From Ophiothrix spiculata (lineage: Eukaryota > Echinodermata > Ophiuroidea > Amphilepidida > Ophiotrichidae): a DNA stretch of 43,816 nucleotides. The notes beneath the pieces were generated by a model, which made no database searches, was not told the origin of the DNA, and saw only the letters and a program-made list of their open reading frames with translations. The stretch is taken from NCBI GenBank assembly GCA_000969725.1, contig JXSR01S065512.1. One strand, 5' to 3'. How positions within the stretch are numbered: position 1 is the stretch's first letter; each line of letters opens with the position of its first letter. This document shows positions 1-40,000 of the stretch, piece after piece. Position numbers and translations under genes: made by a program.

Positions 1-26861
<26,861 letters not shown>

Positions 26862-26894
26862 GTGAAACACCAAGCAACTGCCGAGTTGAAACGA

Positions 26895-27121
26895 AACTCG
26901 AGTTATGCGCATATATTATCATGGTATATTGGGCTGACCATACATACATACATCAGGCTTATTTAACGTGCCGTTTCATCTAGATCACAGCACGGCTGTC
27001 TATACAGACATCACAATCTGATCACATCCTCCATAAATGGCTGCTCAAAGGCGCACCATAGCAGAGAACTTAAACTCGAGTTATGTGCATATATATAATA
27101 ATGGTAGATTGGGCTGACCAT
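26895..27121 (+). repeat. direct repeat within the CHD 3' UTR
   Basis: AAACTCGAGTTATGCGCATA...ATTGGGCTGACCATA at 26895-26941 recurs at 27072-27121 (offset about 177). AGCAGAGAACTT also occurs twice nearby. Suggests a local duplication within the 3' UTR. Confidence 0.75.
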
Positions 27122-27715
27122 AGCAGAGAACTTTGCAAGGACTGATAACTGTGTAATATTAGGAATAATGTTAAGACCTCTCGATAGATTCATGCTGCGA
27201 TAATTCTGACATTTGTCTACAAATGTTTGGACCAATGGCGATAAAGATACTTTACATTTTTCTTTTAAAAAATCACATTCCCTTAAAATAATGATAGTGT
27301 GTGTTACCAGTTTAAAAGGAAATGTTTGTTACCTTGGGTATTTATCAACTTTAAAACCTGAATACATCAAACAACACAGATCATTTCCTAGTTAAGTTAA
27401 AAACAAAATCTAACTTTAATCTGACAAGAAATGTACTTTGAAAACTATTTTTACATGTTGTTACGCAGAAATCGTAGTCCCTTATGTGAAACATAACGTG
27501 TGTATTGTAGTTGTATTTGACAGAAACGGGAGTTGTAGGAGTGTACTTTTTGTATTGATCTTGTACTTTATAACACACTGCATGTATGTGGCATAAAAAG
27601 TGTATAAATCATTGTATAAGCCATGTGTTTTAAGATATTTTTAAGTTATTGTGGTTTTCTTGTGTTGTGTAGTTTGCATTGGATTGCACAGAGCATTGTA
27701 CTTGCCACTTGTGCA

Positions 27716-27721
27716 AATAAA
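27716..27721 (+). terminator. candidate polyadenylation signal of the CHD gene
   Basis: AATAAA about 855 bases after the stop codon with G/T-rich sequence 7-30 bases downstream. Alternatives at 27920 and 28095 cannot be excluded. Confidence 0.4.
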
Positions 27722-27750
27722 GAGCGTCAAGTTTGGGGATTGTTATTTAA

Positions 27751-29222
27751 GATTGAAACTTGACCATTTTTGTGCATTCCAATTTAAATCGAAATATTCG
27801 CCTATTGCAGTGTTTAGCTATTTATATGAAGATGAAGGGTCTAATCTTACAAATATAGTGAAAGAAAGATTTGTACAACTCTTAAATTGTTACATTATAC
27901 GTAAACGGGAAGTTTTTGGAATAAATTCTACTTAAAGAGTCGTATAATCAGGGCTCTTTCTGTGAGTGGCAGGAACCAAGGCAGAACCTGTATAAGGCGA
28001 ATAGCTATTCTGTGTTACTTGATGTTTTGATTTTTCGGAAAATGGCTTGCATAATTATTTTTTGGTAGATTTTTGTGTTGCTTATTTGAGTAAAAATAAA
28101 TGTTTTATACAGAAGTCGGGACTATAGAAGGAAAGCCGTACATAGCAAGTGTCAACCATGCGGTATATTTGATTGTGTTGGGCGAGGGTGATACATGCCA
28201 TAAAATGGACATGTATGTTGTGTATGCATGGTTTTTACTTAAATTATTGATAAATTTGGAAGGTATTAAAAACGGGAGGGTGCAGTGTATAAAAGATATA
28301 TCAAAACTTGTTATCAGGGATAGAATTTATCTTGTAAATCAACGCACTACAATTACTGCCAATTTTTGACTTGGTTCACTCTGTAGATTTTAAAGTCTCC
28401 AAATTTGAAATTTTGTGTTGCTATTATTACAGTGTGATCTGTTAAAAATGTTTCCGATATATTGCATTGTAAGAACTAAATGATAATTTTGAAGGTTCTT
28501 TTGGCAGAACAATGGCATAGACAAACTATTATTTATAAAATGGCTTTTTACAATTCCATTCATCCAGATAGGAAAGTCTTGGGACACCTGATGCAACCAC
28601 ATTTAGTCATGTTCCAAAAATGTTAGGGATTACAAGTAAATTTGCATTTCCTTACAATTTGTTTAAATTCATTACAACTTAAGAACAACATTTTCTTATG
28701 AATTCATTAGTAGCATGAGCAAAGTTTCCATTCATAGCAAGTCCTTTCATGATATCTGTTTGAATGGAAATTGTAAACCCACTTAAAACTTGTTTGGAAA
28801 CATAGGATCAAATTAATCAAGAATAAATGGCAATTTAAATATTTTGAAATTGTAAGTCATTTATAAGTTGCATTCAGCATCACTGCTAAAAAGATGAACA
28901 CCCATGAGTGGTGTAAAATGATTGAAATAATAAAATCAGTGAAAAAACAACTTGTTGTGTTTTGCTTTTGTTGTCATAGTTTCAATTTATGTAAATTTTA
29001 TGACGAGGGGTGTTCAAAATGATTTTGGCCTGATGCAGGTGATGAGCTGTGCACTAATTATTAATATAGTATGTAGTTCAGCTTGATTGATGAGTAGAGG
29101 AAAAGTTTCAAGTAAATATCTGCTTCAGTTTCTATTTTGCAGAAATTTATAACTTGCCTGTTAAAGGTTTCTAAAGGTTAGAATTGAGTATTTAAATTTG
29201 ATAAAAAATAACCATTTTAATA
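27751..29222. other. intergenic, no gene recognised
   Basis: May include alternative CHD 3' UTR (AATAAA at 27920 and 28095). Frames up to 94 codons (27651-27935) and 89 codons (28100-28369) show no family resemblance. Confidence 0.5.
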
Positions 29223-29420
29223 CTGTCAAGGGATTTAATTTGGCGAGGACAAATTTTAGCGAATTTCAATTTATCGGCTATTTGGCTGGGATTTAATTTC
29301 ACTAATTTGGAAAATTTTACATTAGTTTCAATGGTAAATAAAATTTTAGCAAGGGATTTAATTTAGCGAATTTGCAGTCTAGCAAAATTAAATCCCTAGC
29401 GAAAATTAGTCCCTTTACAG
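29223..29420. mobile_element. 198-bp miniature element with TA target site
   Basis: Ends CTGTCAAGGGATTTAATTTG and its inverted partner AAAATTAGTCCCTTTACAG, flanked by TA (29221-29222, 29421-29422). The interior repeats GGGATTTAATTT several times. Non-coding. Confidence 0.75.
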
Positions 29421-31412
29421 TACCAAGAACTCCCACATCTATCTCTCCTCCCTGACATTTTTGAAACTTGCAGCCACATTCCTTTCATGCTATTTAAAGG
29501 GAGCAATCGTTCCTAAATGTTGACACCTTGACTTTGTTGAATTTTGATGTGTGCAATGCCTGGGAGAGCGATTTTAAAGTTATATTGCATGTCAGTTAAG
29601 TTTTGTTTCTTCAGTTTTAACTAACAGAAACTGTTAAATGGCAAGGTTTAAATGTTTGCAAAACAAAAATGAAAGCAGAAATTCACTTGAAACTTTCCAT
29701 ATATCATCAATCATGTGGAACCACATAACGTAGAGGGTCGATGTATTGCACGTCATGTTTTTCTTCAAAACATGGTATTTACCACAAAACCAACAGACAT
29801 GATGATTGGCTAAACAGCTATGCAAAAATTTAAGTTGCATTCATCTTAAATCAGAATTAATAACATTTTGTCACAGCCACATTGTCACGAAACAAAACAA
29901 ACTGGAAAAATTGTCACACTCTGGCACTCTACGGCATCGGTAACAAATGAACAAAAACTGCATTGCTTGTCTCCTACCTAGGGCCACAAACATATTGAAC
30001 ACCCCTACAGGGGTGTGAGAGTTCAGATTTTAATCTGATTTCAGATATTTTCATGCCTTCAAAATAGAGTTGGTCAACACGCCAACGATAAAAATTGAAT
30101 TTCCAAGGGTGATTTCAAGGTTCAAAACAAATGCAGAGGAAACAAATGTGAAACACCTTGATTTTCCTTGATATGTTTTGTAGAGCTGGTGTTCTACCTT
30201 AACAATAAAAAACTAGAAATCAATTATTCAGGATATTTTGATAATTTGGTGTGATCGGAAGCCAGGACGGGACCCCTAACGTTATTTTTGTTTTCCAACC
30301 GAGAAAAATCAAGTCTGATTTGTATGTTTACGTACGCCTATTCTGTTAATACGTATGATCAGTGGAACCACTCAGGACATGATCATTTGTTTGGAACCAG
30401 ATCTCACATGTTGGGCTAATTATCATATAGAGACCTTGCACATTTTTATCAATTGATATCAAACAAGGATTTGGACTGATGACCTTTCCCGTAAACATGG
30501 CGTATCGCAGTCCATTCAATAAAATACTGTAATTAACCTACTGATAATGGTGCATTTTTATTAATGGGACAATATGAAGTGTTTGATAATGATCACACTT
30601 CTATTGAATGGATTTAAGCAATCCACCATGTTCACGGTATTCTACACCACATGCAGGGCCTCTCTATGTGTGATGTCACTACTTCCCAGGCGTATTCCAC
30701 AGATTTGTGGCTATTGTCTTTTAAATAAAAGACGGTTCAATGAGCATGCTTTATGTTTATGTGAATGGTGGAAAATAAGTTGAGGGTATGACGATGTAGA
30801 CCAGTGGTGTCATTGAGTAATCTTCAATTCAAGCAGTTAGCTGGATATAGTCCGAGGTTTGTACAAACCACAGACCTTGTATAACCACAATCTTGAAATC
30901 AATGCAAAGTATTAAACATACAAATTGGTTAACATAGCATAATTTATTGTTACTCTCACCATAATAGTGTATATATACAATATTTTATCTATATAATGAA
31001 CACAATATTTATATAAATATTACATTAGTTTTCACAACTAAATTCTATACATATTTTATCAGAGATTTTACCAGATCTGCTAAGATTTATAAATAGCCAA
31101 TGTCAGATAGAAAATATTGAATCTTTTTGAAAGCATATCAATCATCAAATGGTTTGTTATACAATAAGGCGTTGGAGCACAACTGGCTACAGCCTTGATT
31201 TTCCAAGATGGCAACTATAGGCTTGATTTTTTACCTCAAGATTATTGTAAAATATAAATTACATCTTTTGAAATTATTTAGAGGTGCCTAATAAAGTGCA
31301 GCCGGCTGCACTTTGTTGTAGCCTAATTGTGCTCAATCACCTGAACAATGTCTAACTGCCAGCAGGGAATATTTTGCATCATCTGACCAAGTTGGCAGGC
31401 ACAAACCTAAAC

Positions 31413-32137
31413 TCCACTTCAAAGGTTCCTACCCATGATTTTTACATGCCAGCAGATAAACTTATAGTATGTGGATTTAATTCTTGAACGCGTCAAAGGT
31501 AGCAATCACGCAGTAATCTCCCACGCGAGCTTACATTTTCAAGGTGAAACCGGTCTACGTCTACAATCACGAGTTTGAGCATGCATTCACAAATTACTGC
31601 CACAAACAATAAATTAATTTTGGCACACCAACCAAGTCCCATCGATTTGTAGTCAGAATGTATCAAGTTCATTAACAAGCGATACCGATCTACAAAGAAT
31701 GGTCAATTTGACAAAATCAGCTCTAAAATATATTCTTGCAAATTGATAAATTTACATGCAGAGACCCATCATCAGTACCAATTGAGTGCAGGGCCAGTGG
31801 TTACTGTTATACGGTATACGATTAGTCAAAAATGCCATCGTGTGCCGTCATGTTGAATTGAATAGGAGCGAATCCTAGTGTTATTGATCCTGGCTACTCA
31901 TGTCCTGTATTCATGGTGTTTGTGGTTGTACCCTCATTGTGTAGTTCAGGACTTTGCAAGAATTGAATGTTTGCAAATCAGTGTTGCTTTTTGGAGAATT
32001 TTATACATTCTGACTTCAAATCGATGAAACTTGTTTGTTGTGCAAAAAAAAAAAAAAAAGAAAAAGAAAAGAAGAAAAACATTAATTTAATTCATCTGTA
32101 GGCATGTAGAAATCATGGGTAGGAACTTTTGATGTGG
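31413..32137. repeat. inverted-repeat element, about 725 bp
   Basis: GGTTCCTACCCATGATTTTT...ACATGCC (arm 31413-31450) is matched in inverse by GGCATGTAGAAATCATGGGT...AGGAAC (arm 32101-32137). No coding frame. The interior has a poly-A/AAAAG run at 32044-32080. Confidence 0.7.
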
Positions 32138-32867
32138 AATGTATTATAATGTGTAATCCCAAAAAGCTCCCTAATTCACTTGGGTTGACAAAGAAAAACA
32201 CATTTTAATGTCATACCCAAGGACATAATATGCTTGTTAGGGCAGGGCACACGACCTGTGACATACATGAGTTGCATTCATTTAGCTCTTTCTTAACCTT
32301 GTAGGCTGTCTTAAATCTATACTGCTGCGGTAGGCAGTATAGAATTCCTTATAAAAAGACCAATCAATGTGCAATAAATAAATTAAGTATATTGATTAGT
32401 CAACCACATACATTAAACTAAATGAACCTGACCATCCATTGTTTTACTTTTTACAGGAAGTACACTTCTAGATCTGTATGCACAAGAGTTGAACTATTAT
32501 ATCACGATCTAAATTTAGACATGGTTTAAGTGAAATTTATTCCTATCCAAATGTATAGTTTCATGTGCCGCCTCTTGTCATAATTGGTGTTATCTCTTAA
32601 CTTTGGATTGAAATCTTTCGATTTAACTTTTCGTTTTTGGAAAAAGTTAAAAATTAGTATGTTTAATGAACAAGCATGGTTCGCGAACCAGTAGTCTCGC
32701 CTGCATATCGACCGCCTACTGAATTGACCGCCTTCTTAATCATTCAGTTGTGGGTGGAAAAGGATAGGGTAGGAGTAGGGTATGCGTATTGAGCGCTTTC
32801 TTAATTGATTGCTACATAATAATTCAGTGCGTGTTAATTCCCTCAGATTTGGTAAACAAGCACTTAC

Positions 32868-33320
32868 GGTCTAAGTCAGGGGTTCATGAGTTATGACCTT
32901 GACCTCAAAATGACCTTGGATGACCTCAGCTCAGGTCAACTTTTTGAACAATTTTGGAAATTTGACCCCAGATGACCTGGACGATGGGTCAAGTACTTTC
33001 TATGGTCTAAGTATAATCCATGTGGGGTCAGGTGTTCATGAGTTATGAGCTTGACCTCAAAATGACCTCGGATGACCTCATGTCAAGTTTTTGAACAATT
33101 TTGGAAATTTGACCTCAGATGACCTTTTGACCTTGACTGACCTTGAACTTGGGTCAATTACTTTCTATGGTCTAAGTTTAATCCATGTGGGGTCAGGGGT
33201 TCATGAGTTATGAGCTTGACCTCAAAATGACCTCGGATGAGCTCAGGTCAACCTTTTGAACAATTTTACAAATTTGACCTCAAATGACCTTTTGACCTTG
33301 AATGACCTTCACCGCACCCC
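32868..33320 (+). repeat. three-copy tandem repeat rich in TGACCT
   Basis: Units start near 32868, 33004 and 33169 with GGTCTAAGT and contain TTCATGAGTTATGA..TTGACCTCAAAATGACC. About 18 TGACCT plus 2 AGGTCA. TGACCTTGA, complement of the extended nuclear receptor half-site TCAAGGTCA, occurs four times. Similar TTTGACC sequence closes the window at 43752-43816, so this is probably a dispersed repeat family. Confidence 0.8.
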
Positions 33321-34183
33321 CCAAAAAGGCGCGGCGCGTGTGCTAATCCCGAACCCCTTCATGTCACCAAGTTTCATTACCATAGCCCTTATGGTTTAGG
33401 AGATATACTTAAAATACCAAATCACGCATAAATTATGCAAATTAGGTACTTCATATGCATAGTTTGCGTTCAAATTGTATGCAGCGCCAGTTCAGCTCCA
33501 ACCCTACCCACTCACCAAATATCACAACATAGGGCATACGGTTTCCGAGATTTGCTCCGGACAAGAAATGTGGACGTCGGACGTCGGACAGTTTTAAGGA
33601 ATGGTATGTCTCTTCTGAAAAATTTTCAGGCGAGACAAAAACTAAATTTTGCTTAAACCAGGTCCAACTTTGGACCAGGACTAATTCTTGTACATGTACA
33701 TACAGACCCAACAGATGCAAATCTGCAGTAAAAAGGTAAACATCGTGGTAATCAATATTTCTTTTCATATAGGCATATAATAAAAATGGTAAAACAACAG
33801 TTTAAAGTCATTAAATCTCCTACTAAAGATACATTGGCTGAGTGCATAGAGTGTGAGCGACTTCATTGATGGAGAATCTATTTAGAAATGCAGTTCAAGG
33901 TCATTCTGTATCACCGCAGACAGATCCTAATCAATCCAGATCAGCAAATGTGCTCTGTTAGGATTGTTTCAGTAGAAAGCACCGCTGTGCTACACTTATG
34001 ACAAACACTGATGTATGTATATCAAAAATTTAAAGATTTAAAAAGAGATTTGTTCCCAATTACTCCCTGGAGGGTAAAGATACCTTCAGAGTAAATGTTG
34101 AATCTCAAAAACTTGGTTAATATAATGACTATTTTCTTTTATATATTGACAAAAGACATGTCCTACAACTGAATATGCAAATA

Positions 34184-34625
34184 CAGTGGAAACTCGTTAT
34201 AACTAAGTTGGTGGGGACAGATACATTACTTCTTTATATCCAAACATTCGTTATATGAGGGTTTGAATATAATAAAAAACAAAAGGAATTAGTATAATTG
34301 AGGACCCTAGAAATAAAAGGGGGTTAAGTCACAAAATCTTGAAAATTGAGTTGTGTCAATTTCCTGCAACAGAATTCTCATTTCTACATTCTGTACAAGT
34401 TTTGTAGTAATTTGATGATCAGAGCATGTGTAAGAGTCACTGAGAGATACAGCAATACCATTCAAGACAACACAAATCAAATGATATGTTTGTGCAAGTT
34501 TCTTAGTTTGTACTCAATGTGACTTAACCCCCTTCTGGTTCTAGGGTCCTCAATTGTATAGGAACAATTCTTCTCTGTAACAGGGTTTTTCTTATATCAG
34601 ATTTCGTTATAATGAGTTTCTATTG
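34184..34625. mobile_element. pogo-like miniature element, interrupted by a second element
   Basis: Ends CAGTGGAAACTCGTTATAAC and its inverted partner GTTATAATGAGTTTCTATTG, flanked by TA (34182-34183, 34626-34627). This end pattern is typical of pogo/Tigger elements. A second inverted-repeat element sits inside (about 34293-34560). No transposase. Confidence 0.75.
34293..34560. mobile_element. inverted-repeat element nested in the pogo-like element
   Basis: TTGAGGACCCTAGAA...GGGGGTTAAGTCACA at the left is matched in inverse by TGTGACTTAACCCCC...TTCTAGGGTCCTCAA at the right. It separates the two halves of the outer element, so it arrived later. Confidence 0.7.
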
Positions 34626-34628
34626 TAG

Positions 34629-36227
34629 CATATCCCCATCAGGTCAAAAATGCCTTACACTGGGCAATTTACTTAGTACAACACTCAATGACAATGATAA
34701 GATTTACTCCAATGACAGTGAGTGAGCATATCAAATTTAATAATCCAAACCGATAGAATATAATATATAATAGCAAATATACTTTGAATCACTAAAGGGA
34801 AGAATTTTGACCATAAAAATGTCCATGCTCTATTAACTGCCCATCCAAAATTTGTTTTAAATCATAAATGTAAAGGGGAGAACACAGATATCCTATACAG
34901 GCCCGTATGATGGCGTCGTCAGCCATGGGGATTTGGGTCCACTCGAGACAAGTTGAATCTCGATCGACCACAAGAGGGCACTATATTTGTTATTGTGCAT
35001 CATAGATGTGTCATTTAGGTGCGCCTTGATTTATCCAGCAAATGTATAAATTGGAAAAGTTCATCACAATTCAGACGAAAGGGTTTGGATGCGCTACAAT
35101 AGCGACAAGTTACGACGCTAGTGAAGCTGTACTAAGTCATTCTGATAGAGCAAAATCTTTGGGTTCAACTTGTAATCACACATTTTTTTACTTGATAAAA
35201 TGTGTGTAACGCGCTGAATCCAAGGAAATGCCCCAAGTTTATGGAATGCAGTACCCAGTGGGCATTTAATAGGAACAATATGTAAAATATGCTTTTCATT
35301 CTAAGTATAATTAAATATATATGTAAATATATAATTAGATAATCGAATTTGTATCAATTTAAAAAAATGGCTTTTCTTAAATTCAGAATTGGATAAGTCT
35401 CATTAGGCTTAATGCAAGTGTATGATTTTTATCAATTTATTAAGAGACTTGTTAACAAATAACCTGATAATAAAAAAATTGTGATGATAAGGACATTTTT
35501 ACCCCAAAAATGCAAATTCACAACTTTATTGGCTAATACTTAAAGTTGTGATAATACAAAGTTTCAATAACAAGCCATAATTACCAGTTAGGCGGAAAAA
35601 AAAACCACCCTGTTTTATGGGTGGGCGGACCTTTTAAGCAGGGTCAGTCAATCTGGCGAATGTTTTTTCTAAAAAAAATTTGTTGCCCCAAATGACCCAA
35701 AATCCGAAAAAATGAAAATTTTTACAAACAAATTTCCTAAAACAATTAGCCAACATTTTACAATTTTGGAAAAAAACAGCTGATTTTACAGTATTTTGTT
35801 TTTTCAAAACTAAAAAAAAATCTTCCAAATCTAAGGTCGTTCTGGCCCGTAAAACGTCTTTTTTTATTTGCCTTAGCATGAATTTGCATAATTTGCATAG
35901 TTCAAGGAAGTAACCATCTGCTATTCTTAGCCCCTGGTAGATTTATAAAAAGCTGGCCCTAACCCCCAGTAAAATCTGCTTAAGTCCATCCTTTTCGCCA
36001 ATAAAGAATCATCAACTATTATCTGTAATATTTTTGTTCAAATTTGTTTGCATTCTTAATGAATGAAAGTGAAAATATATGTCATTTTCTAATTACCAAG
36101 TCTACTTTCATTTGTAATACTCCAGTTTTAATTTAGATAATGATTGTTCCCTAACTAATGCTCTATTCTCCTATCATGAAATGTTACAGTGGTCTGCTAA
36201 TGATTGACATTGATGTCCCTATTCTAT
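34629..36227. other. intergenic, no gene recognised
   Basis: AT-rich. Only short frames without similarity. No RNA gene signature seen. Confidence 0.5.
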
Positions 36228-36233
36228 TTTATT
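36228..36233 (-). terminator. candidate polyadenylation signal of SYAP1
   Basis: AATAAA on the minus strand, about 695 bases past the SYAP1 stop and the first such hexamer I found. No supporting transcript data. Confidence 0.3.
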
Positions 36234-36928
36234 ACCAGAATGGAACAGTCGCATAAGTCCATGCTGCCTACACTCCATGCTTTCCTACACAGGCAAAAGG
36301 AATTACCAATCAGCGACCAAAATTGATTTTTACATGACAATTGCAGTCATCCTTGTAGGAAAATATACTTCCTTTGGCATTGGAAGGGAATCATGAGTAA
36401 GGTCATTGTTCATTCTAATATTCAATTTACAGGGAATCCCAGCTTGCAAATCATTGCTCGATTTGGATACCAATATGTCCGAAAATTAATTCTAAAAACA
36501 ACTTGAGCTATAACATCACTGCCCTGCGGTTTGCATGTATAATCGCAACACAGTCATTACCATTGTTCTTTGCCCTTCAGCGTGTGTGTGCACACATCCG
36601 TATTCAATCTACAATGGTGCTTTCAAAAACGCAAACCACAGTGTGAGGTCATGTTACGCAGCAACAGACAGTCCAATCACGGGCAACAGAAAAGTATGTG
36701 TGAAAGGAATTATTTTTCAGACGGAGGTGGTCTATGCCTTTCTAAGTGTGACCTGCTAATATCTACCACACATCTGAAATACTTCTGCCACATCAACCAT
36801 AAGTGGCAGATTCTGCCACACTTACATTTACCACAAGTGGTAGATTCTATACCAACCTCCATGACGTGATACCATCTTGTTGTCTACCAATAACAGCACC
36901 TAAGTTTTCTCTCTTGGTTTTTGAAGAG

Positions 36929-37036
36929 TTATTCCATCAGTTTTGTGTTTTCTTCAATTTCATCTTCTAACATTTGGTCAATTTCTTTTTCCCATTCTTC
37001 ATTCTCTCCGCCGCCTTCATTTACTACTTCGTAATC
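36929..37036 (-). CDS. SYAP1: SYAP1 last coding exon
   Basis: Minus-strand acceptor ACTTTGTCATTTCAG. It encodes [20 protein letters not shown], then [15 protein letters not shown] and TAA at 36931-36929. Vertebrate SYAP1 ends EYEVV...NWDKEIEKML, so the reading is secure. A second, upstream copy of the acceptor and first 15 codons lies in the same frame at 37138. Confidence 0.93.
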   Translation of the reverse strand, partial: DYEVVNEGGGENEEWEKEIDQMLEDEIEENTKLME

Positions 37037-40000
37037 CTGAAATGACAAAGTTAGAATCATGATAAATTTGTGTACTTTCATGATAAAAGGATGCCATTCT
37101 ACATTCTCTCCGCCACCTTCATTTACTACTTCATAATCCTGAAATAACAAAGTTAGTATCATGATAAATTTGTGTACTGAAATGGTAAAAGGGTGGTTAT
37201 CATCCCCTGTTCACGCATTACGAGAAATATTAACCATTTTGGTTTGAATCTCACAAGACTATAGGCAGAATGTGATTAAGATCACATTTATAAATCAATC
37301 TTAACCAAATTTGTAGCCGATCCAGTCTTATCATTTTAACAAAACATTTGTTCTTCAATTAACAACTACATAAAAACAGCTTTTAGATTTGTTTCAGAAA
37401 ATTTTCTTGAAGAAAGTAATGTATACTAATAGGATTTCTTTTAAACCAATAGCAAATGTGATGGCTCATTCTGAAAAGGGGCACTTTTCTACAGAACACT
37501 TTTCACAAAACTGGTGAAAAAAGGCTGCAAAAAAAAGAAAAAAGGAATTTCCAGCAGATTTTCTGTTGTAAAATTGATTGCCTTGATCAATTTCAACAAG
37601 GTGTCATTTTAGAGCTTAGAAAATGCTGTAACAGAGGAAATGATAAAATCAAAACTGATATCATCTGCAAAGTGTCCCCTTTCGGAGTGAGCGAAGACAC
37701 TAATCCTAACTGTGCGTACTCCAAAACACCAAGGAAATAATCAAGAAAACAGTTCAAATACGTCACAGACTGGACACAGTAATGGCATTGCCGCGCTGCT
37801 CAGTGGCTTGGTATTGCTTGACATTGAATCCGGGTGCAACAGTTGCAGGTTCGAATCCCATCTCAAACTTAGTGAAAATGGGTATTTCTTAGGCCTTTCT
37901 CAGGAGATACTTTTTAAACAAAACTGTATTAGGGTTAAGTATAGACTCTGCTAGCTTTAATATTTACCTGCAATTCTTGTTGTAATTCTCTCTCCCATTC
38001 TGGAATGTCTTCTTCAATTTCAACTGAAAATAATCCATAAAACATGCATCAATTTGAAGTGAACAGGCATGCCCTTTATGTACACATCTTTACTAAAAAG
38101 TATACTTCAGGTCCCATCAAAAACTTGACCCATTACTCAACCCTAACTCACTAACCGTGACCCAACTGTAACTCACTAACCATGATCCAACCCTAACCCT
38201 GACCCTAAACATACCTTAACCCTAAAATTTTGGATGGGACCTAAAGTATACTTGGTCCAAACATTAAATAAGAAGTTGAGGATGGTCTTTATGAATATGT
38301 CACAGGAAGGTCATCCAATAATAAAAGTCAAAAGTGGATTTGATTAGTAACCCATGCTCTATAGGTTTTCAATGAAATCAGGGACCAAACTGTGAACGTG
38401 TGTTACCATTCATGCATTATGACATGATCCACTACATCAACAGAAATTCCTGAATAGGCCTACCACTAATTTGGACAGCATGCTAGGATAAAAATGGTGT
38501 CGGGGAGTCCCCTCTAAATCTATGCACACACCTATGGATTTAAATGATTGTGACAATTTGCATTCACTACAATTGTGGATAAAATATCATTCTAAATCAA
38601 CAAGTCACAGTTAGCTTATGTGGCACAATGCTACTATAGCCAATCAACTTTAATAGCAAATGCAAGTTTATGCAAATGCAAAAAAAGTAAATAAATAAAA
38701 CTAAAAAAGGAACTTAAAAGGCTGTGAACAATCATGACTAGTACCTTTCAAATGCAAATATCATAACATGAGGAGATTGCCTACATACAGCATGCCAGCT
38801 GAAATATATACCAAAATTAGTAACTGGCGTTTAGATTTATTGTGTGAGAAAAATTCTGTTGATTTCTGCATTTAATTATTTGCTGCCTAAAAATGGATTT
38901 TTTTTTTACTCTAGTCCTTGCACTAGCATTGCTAGTCTTTTACAATTACTCATTGTGTTACAGATGTTTATGCATGCAACATGCACAGCAATGGTAAGAG
39001 ACTAGAATTTGCATGTCCACAAATACTGCAACCAATTTGTAACACATTTTCGGACCAAGTATACTTTCAATCCCATCCGAAAGTTTAGGGTTATGGTTAG
39101 ATGTTGGGTTATAGTATATTTACGGTCAGGGTTAGGGTCGGGTCATGGTTAGTGAGTTACGGTCGGGTCACGCTTAGTAAGTTGGGGTCGGGTCATGGGT
39201 CAAGGTTTTGATGAGACCCAAAGTATATACTTTTCCCAATTTTCTTATTCAAAAATAAGGGGGATTTGAATTTGTATATTTAAATTGCCGAAATTAACTT
39301 AAAAATAGAAATTAAAAATTTTGCTTGATTGCATTTCTACTTAAAATTGGACTAAAATTAGTTAGTGTATGCAAACTTTGAGTGCTTTCAAAGCACTTGT
39401 AAGGAAATGAAAATATGTTTTGGGTTAAAAAAAACTGACACAAATTCAGTCAATTTTGGTTTCAAATCACTATGACTGACCTGAGAGAATAACCCTTCAT
39501 CTTCTAAAGCCCCTATATTTAGTGATTTTAGCATACTTGGAAATAAGTCAATACAAATCAAATTTCTTGTGTTTAGTGATATCTTTTATGCACAAATGCT
39601 CCGTACAACCACAATGCAGCAGGCTGTACCTACACATACCATTGGTAGAAGAGCTACTGGGATTATAACTGGGTTTGGGTACGTTGTTATCAGATGGTGA
39701 TGATGTAGAATTTACACCATCATTAAATAGAAAGCAAAATGTCTGAATTACGATGGTCACAAACCGACCTAATGGTGGATCTGAAATCAAAAGATGTAAT
39801 ATACAGGAGAGGAGATATCTGTCATACAATTTTCCTCTTATGCTGATCTGATCTGATCATGGGCTGTTTTTTTAATGCTGCAGTTCATGATAAAGATATT
39901 AGCCATGATTGTTCACTTTTTAATAATTTTAACTTTTTTAGTAACATAATGGATAACAAACTGAACGCACCACATACATGCATAACGAACAACAATGTAT

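Larger units (their letters stand above)
26862..27750 (+). other. CHD 3' UTR (end uncertain)
   Basis: Non-coding AT-rich sequence after the stop. AATAAA occurs at 27716-27721 followed by a G/T-rich stretch (GTTTGGGGATTGTTATTT), the best candidate for a cleavage signal. Further AATAAA copies at 27920-27925 and 28095-28100 could extend it. Transcript data would be needed to fix the end. Confidence 0.5.

Noticed and set aside
36535-36869. Frames of 74 and 99 codons just past the SYAP1 stop
   Set aside because: Antisense to the presumed SYAP1 3' UTR, no similarity, overlapping each other in different frames.
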